Shown: positions 1 to 8,518, counted from the first letter of the stretch. The stretch: DNA of 39,331 nucleotides from CAYLQA01 sp964385695 (GCA_964385695.1 CAYLQA010000035.1:1-39331); one strand, 5' to 3'. The notes: generated by a model from the letters alone, not told the origin. Made by a program: numbers and translations.

Positions 1-750
1 AAACAGTTCAGCGAAGGAATCAAAAAGGTGGTGCTCTATGTGGACCAGGTTGATCAGGAGAGCAAAGAATGGCAAGGGGTCTATGTGTCGGACATGCGCC
101 ATGAAAATATGCCGGTCACCATTGTTGCAAAAAACGGCAACCTGACGGCCAAGCTGGATCAGATGCTCATCACCCTGCATCTGAAAAACGGCACCATGGA
201 CCGGGCCAGCGAGGATATTACCCAGACCATTCATTTTCAGGACTACAGCCTCAACCTGCCGCTCACCGCACCGGGCCAGGTAGCGGGGCATTCAAAAAAC
301 GACGTGGGGAAAAACGGCCTCACCCAGCCCCAACTTCTGGAGCAGGTGGCCCAACATGGAGCCAAGAGCGACAGGGGCCTTTCCATGCTCATCGAATACC
401 ATAAGCGCATAGCCCTGTCCGTGGGTTGCTTTATTCTGGGCCTTTTGGGTTTGCCCCTGGCCCTGTTGGCCCGGCCGGGCAGGCGCCCCATCGGCGTGCC
501 CTTGGGCCTTTTCTTCTTTATCTTCTATTACATTCTTTTTACTGCCGGAAAGGCATTTGCCGAGGGCGGCAACATCCCTGTATCTGTCTGCATCTGGACC
601 CCCAATGCCCTGTTTGCCATTTTCACCCTGTTCCTCACTCGGCTGGTGGCTAAAGAAAAAACCGTTGCCCTGCTTGACCGTTTGGCCAACACCACGCACA
701 GTATCCTACAGAAACTGCCGCTGCCTAAAAAGATAAGGAGAGCGGCATGA
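1..750 (+). CDS. lptF: LPS export permease LptF (5' truncated by window edge)
   Basis: One of the two transmembrane subunits of the LptB2FG ABC transporter, which extracts LPS from the inner membrane and passes it to the periplasmic bridge. The reading frame is open from base 1, so the true start lies outside the window. What remains is the end of the periplasmic beta-jellyroll domain and then three C-terminal membrane segments (around bases 410-475, 490-560 and 570-650). A basic tail precedes the stop. The stop overlaps the start of the next gene by 4 bases (ATGA), the usual lptF-lptG coupling. Identification rests on the fold pattern, the three terminal helices and the neighbouring lptG. 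The missing N-terminal half means completeness cannot be judged here. Confidence 0.9.
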   Translation, partial: KQFSEGIKKVVLYVDQVDQESKEWQGVYVSDMRHENMPVTIVAKNGNLTAKLDQMLITLHLKNGTMDRASEDITQTIHFQDYSLNLPLTAPGQVAGHSKNDVGKNGLTQPQLLEQVAQHGAKSDRGLSMLIEYHKRIALSVGCFILGLLGLPLALLARPGRRPIGVPLGLFFFIFYYILFTAGKAFAEGGNIPVSVCIWTPNALFAIFTLFLTRLVAKEKTVALLDRLANTTHSILQKLPLPKKIRRAA

Positions 751-1820
751 AACTGCTGGATCGTTACCTCATTGCCCAGTTTGCCAAGAACCTGCTCCTG
801 GTGCTGTGCTCGCTTTTAGCCATCTACCTGCTCATTGATTTTTTCGAGCGGGTGGACAATTTTTTCGAGGCGAAAAAGAGCGTAGGCCTTGCGGTAGAGT
901 ATCTCTTTTTAAAAGTCCCATTCATGTTCGAGCAGCTGGTGCCCGTCTGCATACTCCTGGCAGGCATCATCACCTTGGGAATTCTCAACCACCACTTTGA
1001 GTTCATGGCCCTGATGGCCTCCGGCATCAGTGTTCCCCGGATCATCCGCCCCTTACTGGTTGCGGCCTGCCTGACCACCTTGCTGGCAGCCGCCATTGGC
1101 GAGTGGATTCTGCCGGCGACCATGGCCGAGACCAATAAGATCTGGTACGAGGAGGTGAACCGCAGGGTTTCCAAGGGGATCATCCGCGATGGGCGCACCT
1201 ACTTTAAGGGAGAAGAAGGGATCTACTCCTTTATCCGCCCCAACGCCGGCAAGCATGAATTTCGTGATTTTTCTTACACCTCATTTGACGAGCAGTATAA
1301 CCTCAAGGCCCTGCTCACTGCCAAACGCGCCCGCTGGGAGAACAACGTCTGGTACTTTGACGATGGCCAGCTTAAGCAACGTATCGATGGCCGCTACACC
1401 ATCAAAATATTCGACACCTTCTCGCAGCCCTATGAGGAAAAACCCGATGAGTTTTTCGTCCCCGAATACAAGGTGCAGGAACTCTCCTACAGTGACCTGT
1501 GGCAGTCCGCCACCAGTTCCAAGGAAAACGCCAAAGAGCAATGGCTGGAGTTCCACCGCCGCTTTTCCTATATCTTCCTGGGCGTTCCCCTCCTGCTCAT
1601 GGGCATCCCCGTCCTACTTGCCATGCACAAGACCAAGGGCCGCGATCTGGCCCTGGCTATTCCGGTGAGCTGCGGTATTGCCTTTGCCGTCTGGGGAGGC
1701 TGGAGCGCCAGCCAATCCATGGCCAAGGCCGCCTATCTCGCACCAGGGCTGGCCTCATGGAGTATCCACCTTGTGGCCGGTGCCTTGGGAATCTTTCTGA
1801 TCGCCCGCCACAAAAACTGA
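747..1820 (+). CDS. lptG: LPS export permease LptG
   Basis: Second permease subunit of the LptB2FG lipopolysaccharide transporter in the inner membrane. The protein has 357 residues, the usual size for YjgP/YjgQ-family proteins. It shows three N-terminal membrane helices (roughly residues 12-33, 50-80 and 98-120), a soluble periplasmic domain (about 125-265) and three C-terminal helices. The LLDRYLIAQF opening is typical of the family. It is preceded by a GGAGAG ribosome site inside lptF and translationally coupled to it. The next gene begins only 5 bases after the stop, so the pair downstream is probably co-transcribed with LPS export, although no functional link between them is known. Confidence 0.93.
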   Translation: MKLLDRYLIAQFAKNLLLVLCSLLAIYLLIDFFERVDNFFEAKKSVGLAVEYLFLKVPFMFEQLVPVCILLAGIITLGILNHHFEFMALMASGISVPRIIRPLLVAACLTTLLAAAIGEWILPATMAETNKIWYEEVNRRVSKGIIRDGRTYFKGEEGIYSFIRPNAGKHEFRDFSYTSFDEQYNLKALLTAKRARWENNVWYFDDGQLKQRIDGRYTIKIFDTFSQPYEEKPDEFFVPEYKVQELSYSDLWQSATSSKENAKEQWLEFHRRFSYIFLGVPLLLMGIPVLLAMHKTKGRDLALAIPVSCGIAFAVWGGWSASQSMAKAAYLAPGLASWSIHLVAGALGIFLIARHKN

Positions 1821-1825
1821 TTGCC

Positions 1826-2602
1826 ATGGACACGCACACCCAAGTCAGCAAAGAGATGGATTCTTATCGTCAGGTGAGCATTGTCGGGATCCCTCCCCTT
1901 TCCGTGATCCAGGCCCTGAATGACCGCCAGATCACCCTGTACGATCTGGATGAACCGCTGGTCAAGGCGGACATAGAAACATCCAGCCCGTTTCTCCCGA
2001 GGGTTTACTGCGCCATCCTGCGCACGGTGGTGGTCAACGCCCTGCATCTGGAGCTGGATGCCATCTATATCGATGTTGGCCCAGGCAAGTGCGACTGCGC
2101 CCTGCATACGGCCCAGGTGCTGGCAGACACACTGCCCATCCCTGTTATCCAAACGCGTAATATGGACGATCAGGGTTTCGGTTTTCCGCTCTGCCAGGCT
2201 GAGATGGATCTTACCGAGCGTCTGCTGGCCATTACCAACGGGGTCAAATCCCCAGCACCTTATAAAAATTCCCCGTCTGCCTGCACGCCAAAGGCCGGAT
2301 TCTGGGGGGTGCCGCCCCGGGATTTCTCCATCCTCTCGCTCTTTCCGGACGCAACTCATATCTACGGTTGGACGCGCTGCATGGAGAACAAGACTCCGGC
2401 CGATCACGAACTTGAGGCCTTTTTTAATCCGGAGGTGCCCACAGTCTTTTTTGCCCAATCCTTTTGTGCCAAAACCGCCCTGGCCCGTTACCTTGCCAAG
2501 AAACATCCCCAAGCGCTCTACCTGGATGTGGATGTCCATACCACGGGCAGCGCCAAGGCCAAAATCGAGGCCTTTCTCTCGCTGAGCGGGGCCATAACAT
2601 GA
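1826..2602 (+). CDS. Compact HgdB-like (2-hydroxyacyl-CoA dehydratase / double-cubane type) Fe-S protein
   Basis: A 258-residue protein I do not recognise as a named enzyme. Its order of motifs parallels the HgdA/HgdB/FldBC fold. C62 lies in a VYCAIL segment followed by a hydrophobic strand and a second cysteine site (GKCDC, C89/C91). Then come a GVPPRDFSIL segment with C185, and a third site SFCAKTALARYL (C214), followed by LYLDVDVHTTG and KIEAFLSL, which match the end of HgdB-type proteins. Those proteins bind a [4Fe-4S] or double-cubane cluster through such cysteines and are normally near 380-430 residues, so this is a reduced form. It overlaps the next gene, an activator-type ATPase, by 4 bases (ATGA). 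A start at 1856 is also possible; neither start has a strong ribosome site. The family assignment is inference from motif order. Confidence 0.6.
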   Translation: MDTHTQVSKEMDSYRQVSIVGIPPLSVIQALNDRQITLYDLDEPLVKADIETSSPFLPRVYCAILRTVVVNALHLELDAIYIDVGPGKCDCALHTAQVLADTLPIPVIQTRNMDDQGFGFPLCQAEMDLTERLLAITNGVKSPAPYKNSPSACTPKAGFWGVPPRDFSILSLFPDATHIYGWTRCMENKTPADHELEAFFNPEVPTVFFAQSFCAKTALARYLAKKHPQALYLDVDVHTTGSAKAKIEAFLSLSGAIT

Positions 2603-3258
2603 TCCTGGGCGACTTTGGCACCTCATACTGTAAGTTTCTCGATCTCGATACGGATCAGCCCCCCACCATTGTGCCGACCAAGGAGCTGAAGCAGGATCTC
2701 TTCATTGATCTTGCCACCGGCCATAACGGCAAACGCTTCAGTCGCCGTTATGTCAACGAGCTGATCGCCTTGGCCCGCGGCGGCGAGTCCCTCATCGATG
2801 ATGATGACTTTGTTCTGCTTGACTGCGGCAGCCGCGATACCAAGTTCGTCAAGTATGAAAAGGGTAAGCTTGCCGACATGGGATGGAATGCGGAATGCGG
2901 TGCCTCCATGGGCTTTACCATCGAGCTGTTGGAACGATACTACGAGCTGGACTTTTCCACCCTGGCAGTGCCGGATAAAACCTTTTCCGTCACCTGCGGG
3001 GTCCTCGGGATGAGCGATATCTTTGATACGGTAATCTCCGGCGTACCGGTGGACGAGGCAGTGGCCCGCTTTGTCAAGGGCATTGCCATAAACGCCTACC
3101 GCTTTGCCGGCTCCCCCACCAAGATTTACCTCTCCGGCGGGCTGTGCGATAATCCGCTCTTTGTCCACAGTTTCCCGTGCCAGGTCCTGCCTTTGGGCCG
3201 CTTTGTCCTCCTCAACGGCCTCAAGCAGGTTATCCTTGCGGACAAGGACGCTGGCTAA
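2599..3258 (+). CDS. HgdC/BadF-type ASKHA ATPase activator, compact form
   Basis: A 219-residue protein resembling the ATPase activators of 2-hydroxyacyl-CoA dehydratases and benzoyl-CoA reductases, which hydrolyse ATP to push an electron at low potential onto a partner Fe-S protein. Visible signs are the N-terminal phosphate-binding strand GDFGTSYCKF, a second strand LLDCGSRDTKFV, and NAECGASMGFTIELL, which matches the NDKCAAGTGRFLE cluster-ligand motif. There follow VTCGVLGMSDI, matching the second ligand motif, and YLSGGLCDNPLF, matching the adenosine motif. Cysteines 100 and 133 would be the two ligands this subunit gives to a homodimer-bridging [4Fe-4S] cluster. The family is usually near 260 residues or more. 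Coupling to the HgdB-like gene (ATGA overlap) makes them partners. The substrate is unknown. Confidence 0.7.
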   Translation: MILGDFGTSYCKFLDLDTDQPPTIVPTKELKQDLFIDLATGHNGKRFSRRYVNELIALARGGESLIDDDDFVLLDCGSRDTKFVKYEKGKLADMGWNAECGASMGFTIELLERYYELDFSTLAVPDKTFSVTCGVLGMSDIFDTVISGVPVDEAVARFVKGIAINAYRFAGSPTKIYLSGGLCDNPLFVHSFPCQVLPLGRFVLLNGLKQVILADKDAG

Positions 3259-3270
3259 GGAGGAGATGCA

Positions 3271-3474
3271 ATGAGTGAAACCAAACGCCCTAATTGTTTT
3301 GCCTGTATTCATTTTTACATCACCCACGAACCATCCCACCCCTATGGCTGCGAGGCCTTAAATTTTAAGTCCAAACAACTTCCCGCCATTGTGGTTTTCA
3401 CAAGTTCAGGAATCCACTGCCAGCTTTTTACTGCAAAAGAGAGTGGCTCTAAAAATCAGCCCGGCAACAGATGA
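3271..3474 (+). CDS. Four-cysteine mini-protein, function unknown
   Basis: A 67-residue protein with a strong AAGGAGGAG ribosome site 12 bases after the activator-type ATPase gene, so probably in the same operon. The cysteine pattern is C9-x2-C12, C27 and C50, with YGCEALNFKSKQLPAIVV between the last two. This looks like a small metal-binding (zinc or rubredoxin-like) fold. From memory, short proteins with the same C-x2-C...YGC...FKSK.LP...SSGI.C layout occur in many anaerobic deltaproteobacteria, sometimes mislabelled as uracil-DNA glycosylase; no glycosylase motif is present. Base composition matches its neighbours. It could be a small electron carrier for the preceding pair, but that is only context. 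Confidence 0.7.
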   Translation: MSETKRPNCFACIHFYITHEPSHPYGCEALNFKSKQLPAIVVFTSSGIHCQLFTAKESGSKNQPGNR

Positions 3475-3548
3475 TGAAACATGCCGGAGCTCAGCGATGT
3501 TAAGATGGCAACCTTGGCATAATCCTTACTCTTCTTCCATCACAAACC

Positions 3549-3857
3549 ATGGCCCTGATCAACCGAGACGCTGTCATCAAAAAAATCATCAAAGGGCTGG
3601 CGAAACTCAGCCCGCCCCACGGTTTTGAAATTCTCTCCTATAAGCGTAACCGGGGGGTGGATGTTTTGCTCCTTGACGAGCAAACCGCCTGGGTCCGGGA
3701 ACACGGCTACAGGGAAGAGGACTTTGAAGTCGGCCTGGAAAATCTTGAAAAGCTCTTAAAATCACTTATAAAATACGAATTCCCGCGCAGCCGCAAACTG
3801 CGGGTCTATCAGATCAAATGTCCGGATGAATTGAACCGACCGAGGAAAAAACTCTAG
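3549..3857 (+). CDS. Hypothetical protein, 102 residues
   Basis: A soluble, basic 102-residue protein, not recognised. It begins MALINRDAVIKKIIKGL, a likely amphipathic helix, then a beta-rich middle (FEILSYKRNRGVDVLLLDE) and a lysine/arginine-rich C terminus. There are no cysteines apart from one near the end, no signal peptide and no membrane segment. No good Shine-Dalgarno sequence precedes the ATG, and it sits 74 bases after the mini-protein gene. Codon use looks like that of its neighbours, and no competing frame on either strand gives a more protein-like product. It may be the last gene of the lpt-linked operon. Confidence 0.6.
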   Translation: MALINRDAVIKKIIKGLAKLSPPHGFEILSYKRNRGVDVLLLDEQTAWVREHGYREEDFEVGLENLEKLLKSLIKYEFPRSRKLRVYQIKCPDELNRPRKKL

Positions 3858-3944
3858 CGCTTTATTGGCGAACGTTTTTTTTTCAGGTATGTCTAAGGGA
3901 ACCTTTGATCGTTTCAACCTTTAACTTCATCTTTACGGGGGATA

Positions 3945-5303
3945 TTGAACGTGCTTGCAGATTTGATGAGCAAAGCCAATGGGTTTGTCTGGGGACCGAT
4001 CATGCTTTCTTTGTTGGTCGGAACCGGTGTCTTTCTTTCGGTGCGGGTCGGTTTTTTGCAGTTCAGCAAACTGCCGCTAGCCTTGAGGCTGGTCTTCCGT
4101 AAACCAACCGACGGGGAAGAGGAAGGCGACATTTCACCCTTCCAGGCCCTGACCACCGCCCTTTCCGCCACCATCGGCACCGGTAATATCGCTGGTGTGG
4201 CAACGGCCATCTATCTCGGCGGCCCGGGTGCTATTTTCTGGATGTGGATTTGCGCCGTGTTTGGTATGGCCACTAAATATGCAGAGGCCGTGCTGGCCGT
4301 CAAATATCGGCGTCAATTGCCGGACGGCACCATGCAGGGCGGGCCCATGCTCTATATTGCCGAGGGCATGGGACTCAAATGGCTGGGCTGGATTTTTGCC
4401 CTTTTCGGCTCATTGGCCGCATTCGGCATCGGCAGCATGGTTCAATCCAACTCCGTGGCCGTAGCGCTCAATGAGACCTGGCAGGTTCCTCCCCTTGCCA
4501 CAGGCATTGTTTTGTCCGTGCTCACCGGCATCGTTATCATCGGCGGTATTACCAGAATCGGCAAGGTTACGGAAAAACTGGTGCCTGTTATGGGTGTTAC
4601 CTATGTTTTGGGTGCCCTTCTGGTGCTCATTCTCAATATCGATAAAATTCCCGGGGCCATTGGCCTTATCCTGGAGCACGCCTTTGCCCCCTCCGCTGCC
4701 AGCGGCGGTTTTGCCGGGGCTGCGGTGGCTGCGGCCATCCGCTTCGGTGTGGCGCGGGGTGTTTTCTCAAACGAATCCGGCTTGGGCAGCGCGCCCATCG
4801 CCCATGCCGCCGCCAGAACCAACAATCCAGTACGCCAGGGCCTTATAGCCATGACCGGCGTGTTTTTCGATACCATTATCATCTGCTCCATGACCGCCTT
4901 GGTTATTCTCTCCACCGGAGCCTGGACCAGCGGCAAGACATCCAGCGCCCTGACCTATCTCGCCTTTCAGAATGGCCTGCCCGGCCCGGGAGGATTGCTG
5001 GTCACCATCGGCCTTGCTGTTTTCGCCTACTCCACCATGATCGGCTGGGCATACTACGGTGAGGAATGTATCGAATATATCTTCGGCCTCAAGGCGCGCA
5101 CACCTTACCGCTACCTCTTTTGCCTGGCCATTGCCGTGGGCGCCTTTCAGAAAGTAGGATTTGTCTGGGATTTTTCCGACACCATGAACGGTGCCATGGC
5201 CATCCCCAACCTCATCGGCCTCTTGGCCCTTTCCGGGGTGGTGGCTAAGATAACAAAAGACGCGCTCAAGGATGAAGCGAGTCTCCTCAAGGGAGAGAGG
5301 TGA
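3945..5303 (+). CDS. Sodium:alanine/glycine symporter, AgcS family
   Basis: A 452-residue polytopic inner-membrane protein of the AgcS (SAF) family, which imports small neutral amino acids such as alanine or glycine with Na+. The family stretch GGPGAIFWMWICAVFGMA, followed by TKYAEAVLAVKYR, is present near residues 85-115, along with TTALSATIGTGNIAGVA before it and SNESGLGSAPIAHAAA near 275. About ten hydrophobic helices are visible and the length is normal. The start is uncertain: a TTG at 3945, a GTG at 3951 and an ATG at 3966 are in frame, and the GGGGG at 3937-3941 fits the GTG spacing best. No terminator is obvious after the stop. Confidence 0.9.
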   Translation: MNVLADLMSKANGFVWGPIMLSLLVGTGVFLSVRVGFLQFSKLPLALRLVFRKPTDGEEEGDISPFQALTTALSATIGTGNIAGVATAIYLGGPGAIFWMWICAVFGMATKYAEAVLAVKYRRQLPDGTMQGGPMLYIAEGMGLKWLGWIFALFGSLAAFGIGSMVQSNSVAVALNETWQVPPLATGIVLSVLTGIVIIGGITRIGKVTEKLVPVMGVTYVLGALLVLILNIDKIPGAIGLILEHAFAPSAASGGFAGAAVAAAIRFGVARGVFSNESGLGSAPIAHAAARTNNPVRQGLIAMTGVFFDTIIICSMTALVILSTGAWTSGKTSSALTYLAFQNGLPGPGGLLVTIGLAVFAYSTMIGWAYYGEECIEYIFGLKARTPYRYLFCLAIAVGAFQKVGFVWDFSDTMNGAMAIPNLIGLLALSGVVAKITKDALKDEASLLKGER

Positions 5304-5424
5304 CAAAAGATAGAAAAATGTCCTGGGTGGAGAGGGTTTCCAGCTGGGATATATCCATAAAACGTGCTTACAGGTAAAGCCATGGGCACATTTTAGGGAA
5401 CAGCGTTTTTTAAGATCCCCTGGT

Positions 5425-6228
5425 TTACCAGCTATAGGTTAAGGGATCTATTCGTCCTTCGTTCATTAAGGCAAGACTTAAATCAAGCCAGCGAGAATCA
5501 AAATCTTCCAGCCGCTGGGCCTTAAAAGAATCTTTGCCGGCAATGGCGGCAGCTTTTATTTTTTGCGCCAGGTCGGCAGGTACACCACCGGATACGGTCA
5601 GAATATAGTCAGGATTACTTTCTATTGAAATCCCAGGTATTTTATACATCTCAAGGCCAGGAAAATTCACTTTATTATCCTCCCACCACCAATTCTTTAC
5701 CACTCCGGCCTTAGCCTTACCGCTCTTGACCGCCAGAGCGGTAATACGATGGTTGAGAACACCCATCCGTGCCTTCCCCCCGGTTGCCGCTTTGGCTACG
5801 GATTCACCCGATGACGCACCGATGGCATAGGCTATTTGCCTTGGATTTTTCTTTAAAATGGCTTGGGGATCTTCTCCCTGTGGGTAAATCAGCACCCCGG
5901 AATAAAACCCTCTGTCACTTATGGCTTGCACCAGTGGCCTGCCCAGGCCCCTGGCCTTGATGATTGCCTGTACAAATGAACCGACATAAACAATTGCCAT
6001 CTCTTCACTGCTAAAGGCTTCGAGAATCTGGGGATAGCTTTTGGCAATCCTGGGTTTAATGGTCAAGCCCGACTCTTGACTCAAGGCCGTGGCAATGGCA
6101 CGGGCGTCTGCCCCTTTCTTTTTCCAGCTTGGTGGGAACCAACAATTCAGCGACTCGGCGGCAGCTGCAGGAAATGCTGCGCTAAAAAAAATGGTACTGG
6201 CAGCAAGTAAAATAAAAACTTTTTTCAT
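5425..6228 (-). CDS. PhnD-like periplasmic substrate-binding protein
   Basis: A 267-residue exported protein of the phosphonate/phosphite-type (PhnD/SsuA-like) binding protein group. A clear signal peptide is present (MKKVFILLAASTIFFSAAFP, then AAAAES). The mature part has ATALSQESGLTIKPRIAKSYPQILEAF, IVYVGSFVQAIIKARGL and AYAIGASSGESVAKAA, the typical two-lobed binding-protein layout. No permease or ATPase genes lie next to it, so it is an orphan receptor; many such orphans serve as sensors or have uncertain ligands. Starts at 6243 and 6240 are also in frame, but the ATG at 6228 opens the signal peptide. The ligand cannot be told from sequence. It lies about 205 bases downstream of the radical SAM gene on the same strand. 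Confidence 0.75.
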   Translation of the reverse strand: MKKVFILLAASTIFFSAAFPAAAAESLNCWFPPSWKKKGADARAIATALSQESGLTIKPRIAKSYPQILEAFSSEEMAIVYVGSFVQAIIKARGLGRPLVQAISDRGFYSGVLIYPQGEDPQAILKKNPRQIAYAIGASSGESVAKAATGGKARMGVLNHRITALAVKSGKAKAGVVKNWWWEDNKVNFPGLEMYKIPGISIESNPDYILTVSGGVPADLAQKIKAAAIAGKDSFKAQRLEDFDSRWLDLSLALMNEGRIDPLTYSW

Positions 6229-6433
6229 AATAACCCACATCACTTCTTTGCTGCCGAGCCAAACACTGAAGGCAGCGAGAACCCCCTTACTGCAATTTAA
6301 ATTGCCTAGACAGCCACAAGATATTTATCAATATAAATTGATCCAATTATCTCACATTTCAACTCCTCGACTCTACTTTTTGCGAAGGTAAAATGTAAAA
6401 AAAGTGCCCCCATTGAAGCCTGGACTTCCAGCT

Positions 6434-7450
6434 TTAGTTGCTGACCAACCGTATGGCCTGCCGAGGCTGCCCCGCATTAAAATGAAGCTGCACATCTTCC
6501 AGCAAGCCGAGGTCGGTTAGGCGCTTAAAATTGCAGTTTGCCTGCCCCCGGAAAAGTGATTCGTCGGCTTGAGAAAGGCTGAGTGTCTTTGCTCCGGGCT
6601 CCGCTGTACTGAGCGCCTGTTTTATCTTTTTAAAAAATACCCGAGAACGCACCAGTTCTCCAAAGGCAGGATGGTATGGACCAGCCACAAGATCCTGCTC
6701 CAGGGATTCACCGGCCTGCAAGCCAAGGCGAATAACCGGAATGTGCTTTTCTTCAAAAAGGTCCGTGAGTCTGGCCGCCAGCGCAACAGCCTTGTTGAGG
6801 GAGAGAGGTCTGTAGCTGTTCTCTGCAAACAGCTGTGCCAAAGGGCTGTCTTTGATAACCAGGGTGGGATAGATACGAATAAAATCAGGAGCCAGGTCGA
6901 TGACGCCATGGGCTGAATCCAGAAGGCCGCAGGTGGTCTCTCCCGGCAGCCCGACCATCAATTGCATCCCCAACCGAAGCCCGGACTCCTTGACCAATCT
7001 TGCCGCCCGAAGCACGGCATTGCAATCGTGCCCCCTGCCGCTCTTTTGTAGAACATGCCCGTCCAGGGATTGAACTCCCAACTCGACAATCTTAACTCCA
7101 TAACGGATAAGTCGTTCTATGACCGTATTATCCACGGCATCAGGCCGGGTGGAGAGGCGAATCTCTTGCACCAGGCCTGCGGACAAAAATGGGTGCGCTG
7201 CCTGTAGCAAGGACTCCTGGTACTCCGCAGCAAGGGCCGTAAAACTGCCACCGTAAAAGGCGACCTGCACCGGCGCTTTCTTTCTTTTCCTGGGCCAGGC
7301 AAGCTGCTCTTCAATGGTTGCAATCACTTCGGCGGGAGTGACTGCCTGTGATTCGGCCCTGCCGGTTATGGAGTGCTGGTTACAAAAGACACATTGGTGG
7401 GGACAGCCTTGGTGAGAGATGAATATTGGGATAATAAAGGGTCTGGCCAT
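6434..7450 (-). CDS. Radical SAM protein, Elp3-like family
   Basis: A 338-residue radical SAM enzyme. The cluster motif is GCPHQCVFC (C16, C20, C23), close to the N terminus and followed by NQHSITG. VAFYGGSFTAL (the glycine-rich SAM-binding strand) and LSTRPDAVD, VELGVQSLD and LMVGLPGET follow in the usual TIM-barrel order. The layout resembles COG1243-type proteins with an Elp3 radical SAM core but no acetyltransferase domain. Its reaction is not established from sequence. The gene begins 25 bases after the rnc stop on the same strand, a linkage I recall from other anaerobes. The ATG at 7450 puts the motif at the proper distance from the N terminus; longer upstream starts would overlap rnc. 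Confidence 0.85.
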   Translation of the reverse strand: MARPFIIPIFISHQGCPHQCVFCNQHSITGRAESQAVTPAEVIATIEEQLAWPRKRKKAPVQVAFYGGSFTALAAEYQESLLQAAHPFLSAGLVQEIRLSTRPDAVDNTVIERLIRYGVKIVELGVQSLDGHVLQKSGRGHDCNAVLRAARLVKESGLRLGMQLMVGLPGETTCGLLDSAHGVIDLAPDFIRIYPTLVIKDSPLAQLFAENSYRPLSLNKAVALAARLTDLFEEKHIPVIRLGLQAGESLEQDLVAGPYHPAFGELVRSRVFFKKIKQALSTAEPGAKTLSLSQADESLFRGQANCNFKRLTDLGLLEDVQLHFNAGQPRQAIRLVSN

Positions 7451-7475
7451 GATCTGTACGACGGTTGGGAAGGTC

Positions 7476-8219
7476 TTACGGCTTTTCAAAGCCAAAGCTT
7501 GCAAAATTTTTGACTGCCTCGGCCGCTGCCAACTGCTCGGCCTCCTTTTTACTGCGGGCGCTGCCTTGGCCTAAGACCTGCTCACGAAAACGCACCGAGA
7601 TATAAAAGGTCTTATCATGGTCAGGTCCCTCATCACGCTCAACAACATACTGCGGGCCTTCGCTGAAGATCTCCTGCAGCCGCTCCTGCAGGGAACTTTT
7701 GGCATCAGCCAGCAACAGGGTCTCCTGGCTTTTTGCAAAATAGGGGACAAAATGTTTTTCCACAAAGGCGGTTGCCGCCCCATAGCCGCCGTCAAGAAAA
7801 ATCGCTCCCACCACCGCCTCATAGGCACAGGCCAGGATGGATGATTTCTCCCTGCCGCGACTTACTTCTTCCCCCCTGCCGAGCAACAGACAAACGCCCA
7901 AGTCGATCTTGCGGGCCATATGGGCAAGATGGCGCTCATTGACCAAGGCCGCCCGTAACTTGGTCAGCTCCCCTTCTTTCATATCAGGAAAATGCTGAAA
8001 AAGGGCATACCCCACGGTGAGATCAAGAACCGCATCACCCAAAAACTCCAAGGTCTCATTATCCTTTTTCAGGGTCTTGCCATGCTCAAAGGCAAAGGAG
8101 CTATGGATCAAGGCCTTTTGCAGGTGACTCACGTCGGCAAAGCTGTGACACAACCGCTCTTCAAGGCTAACCAGATCTGCTTGATTCGTATGGACCAATG
8201 AATCGATGGTGACGGACAT
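7476..8219 (-). CDS. rnc: Ribonuclease III
   Basis: Endoribonuclease that cleaves double-stranded RNA during rRNA and mRNA processing; it acts in the cytoplasm as a dimer. The signature NETLEFLGDAVLDL lies near residue 50 and carries the acidic catalytic residues. A second acidic helix (YEAVVGAIFLDGGYG) completes the nuclease domain. A C-terminal double-stranded RNA-binding domain spans about residues 160-240 (DAKSSLQERLQEIF to SKKEAEQLAAAEAV). At about 247 residues the length is slightly above the E. coli protein. An AAAGGGGAG ribosome site lies just before two adjacent ATG codons (8222 and 8219), so the start could be either. The radical SAM gene follows in the same transcript. Confidence 0.96.
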   Translation of the reverse strand: MSVTIDSLVHTNQADLVSLEERLCHSFADVSHLQKALIHSSFAFEHGKTLKKDNETLEFLGDAVLDLTVGYALFQHFPDMKEGELTKLRAALVNERHLAHMARKIDLGVCLLLGRGEEVSRGREKSSILACAYEAVVGAIFLDGGYGAATAFVEKHFVPYFAKSQETLLLADAKSSLQERLQEIFSEGPQYVVERDEGPDHDKTFYISVRFREQVLGQGSARSKKEAEQLAAAEAVKNFASFGFEKP

Positions 8220-8375
8220 CATCTCCCCTTTCAAATAAATATAGTTGTCAATTGCCCGCCACGATACATGGAAATATCAAAAAGGGCAATCTTGAGCCGA
8301 CGCGTCGTATTTCAATAATTTGCGACAGTCTTTATATCTCTGGCTGTCTTTAATACGAAGACCCCACATTTTCTC

Positions 8376-8404
8376 TTGTCAAATCGAGAAACTGCGTTTA
8401 AGAT
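8376..8404 (+). promoter_or_regulatory. Sigma-70 type promoter for tRNA-Cys
   Basis: A TTGTCA hexamer (8376-8381) and a TAAGAT hexamer (8399-8404) are separated by 17 bases, and lie 38 bases before the tRNA. Four or more positions of each hexamer match the sigma-70 consensus. The assignment is by position and spacing only. Confidence 0.5.
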
Positions 8405-8442
8405 TGGCCTCCTTGTGAACAGGTGCATCTGTTTACACTATT

Positions 8443-8518
8443 GGCGGCGTAGCCAAGTGGCTAAGGCAGTGGTCTGCAAAACCATTATTCATCGGTTCGA
8501 CTCCGATCGCCGCCTCCA
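8443..8518 (+). tRNA. tRNA-Cys (anticodon GCA)
   Basis: A complete cloverleaf can be drawn. The 7-bp acceptor stem pairs GGCGGCG with CGCCGCC, followed by discriminator T and an encoded CCA end at 8516-8518. The anticodon stem GTGGT/ACCAT (one G-T pair) encloses the loop CTGCAAA with anticodon GCA at 8476-8478. The T arm ATCGG-TTCGACT-CCGAT is canonical. A single tRNA, not part of a cluster. Confidence 0.97.

Noticed and set aside
1733..2626. A 297-residue minus-strand reading frame opposite the HgdB-like gene
   Set aside because: Its product shows no protein family features, while the plus-strand product has coherent motifs and operon overlaps.
5425..6228. Complete phosphonate transporter
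   Set aside because: Only a binding protein is present; no PhnC- or PhnE-type gene is adjacent.
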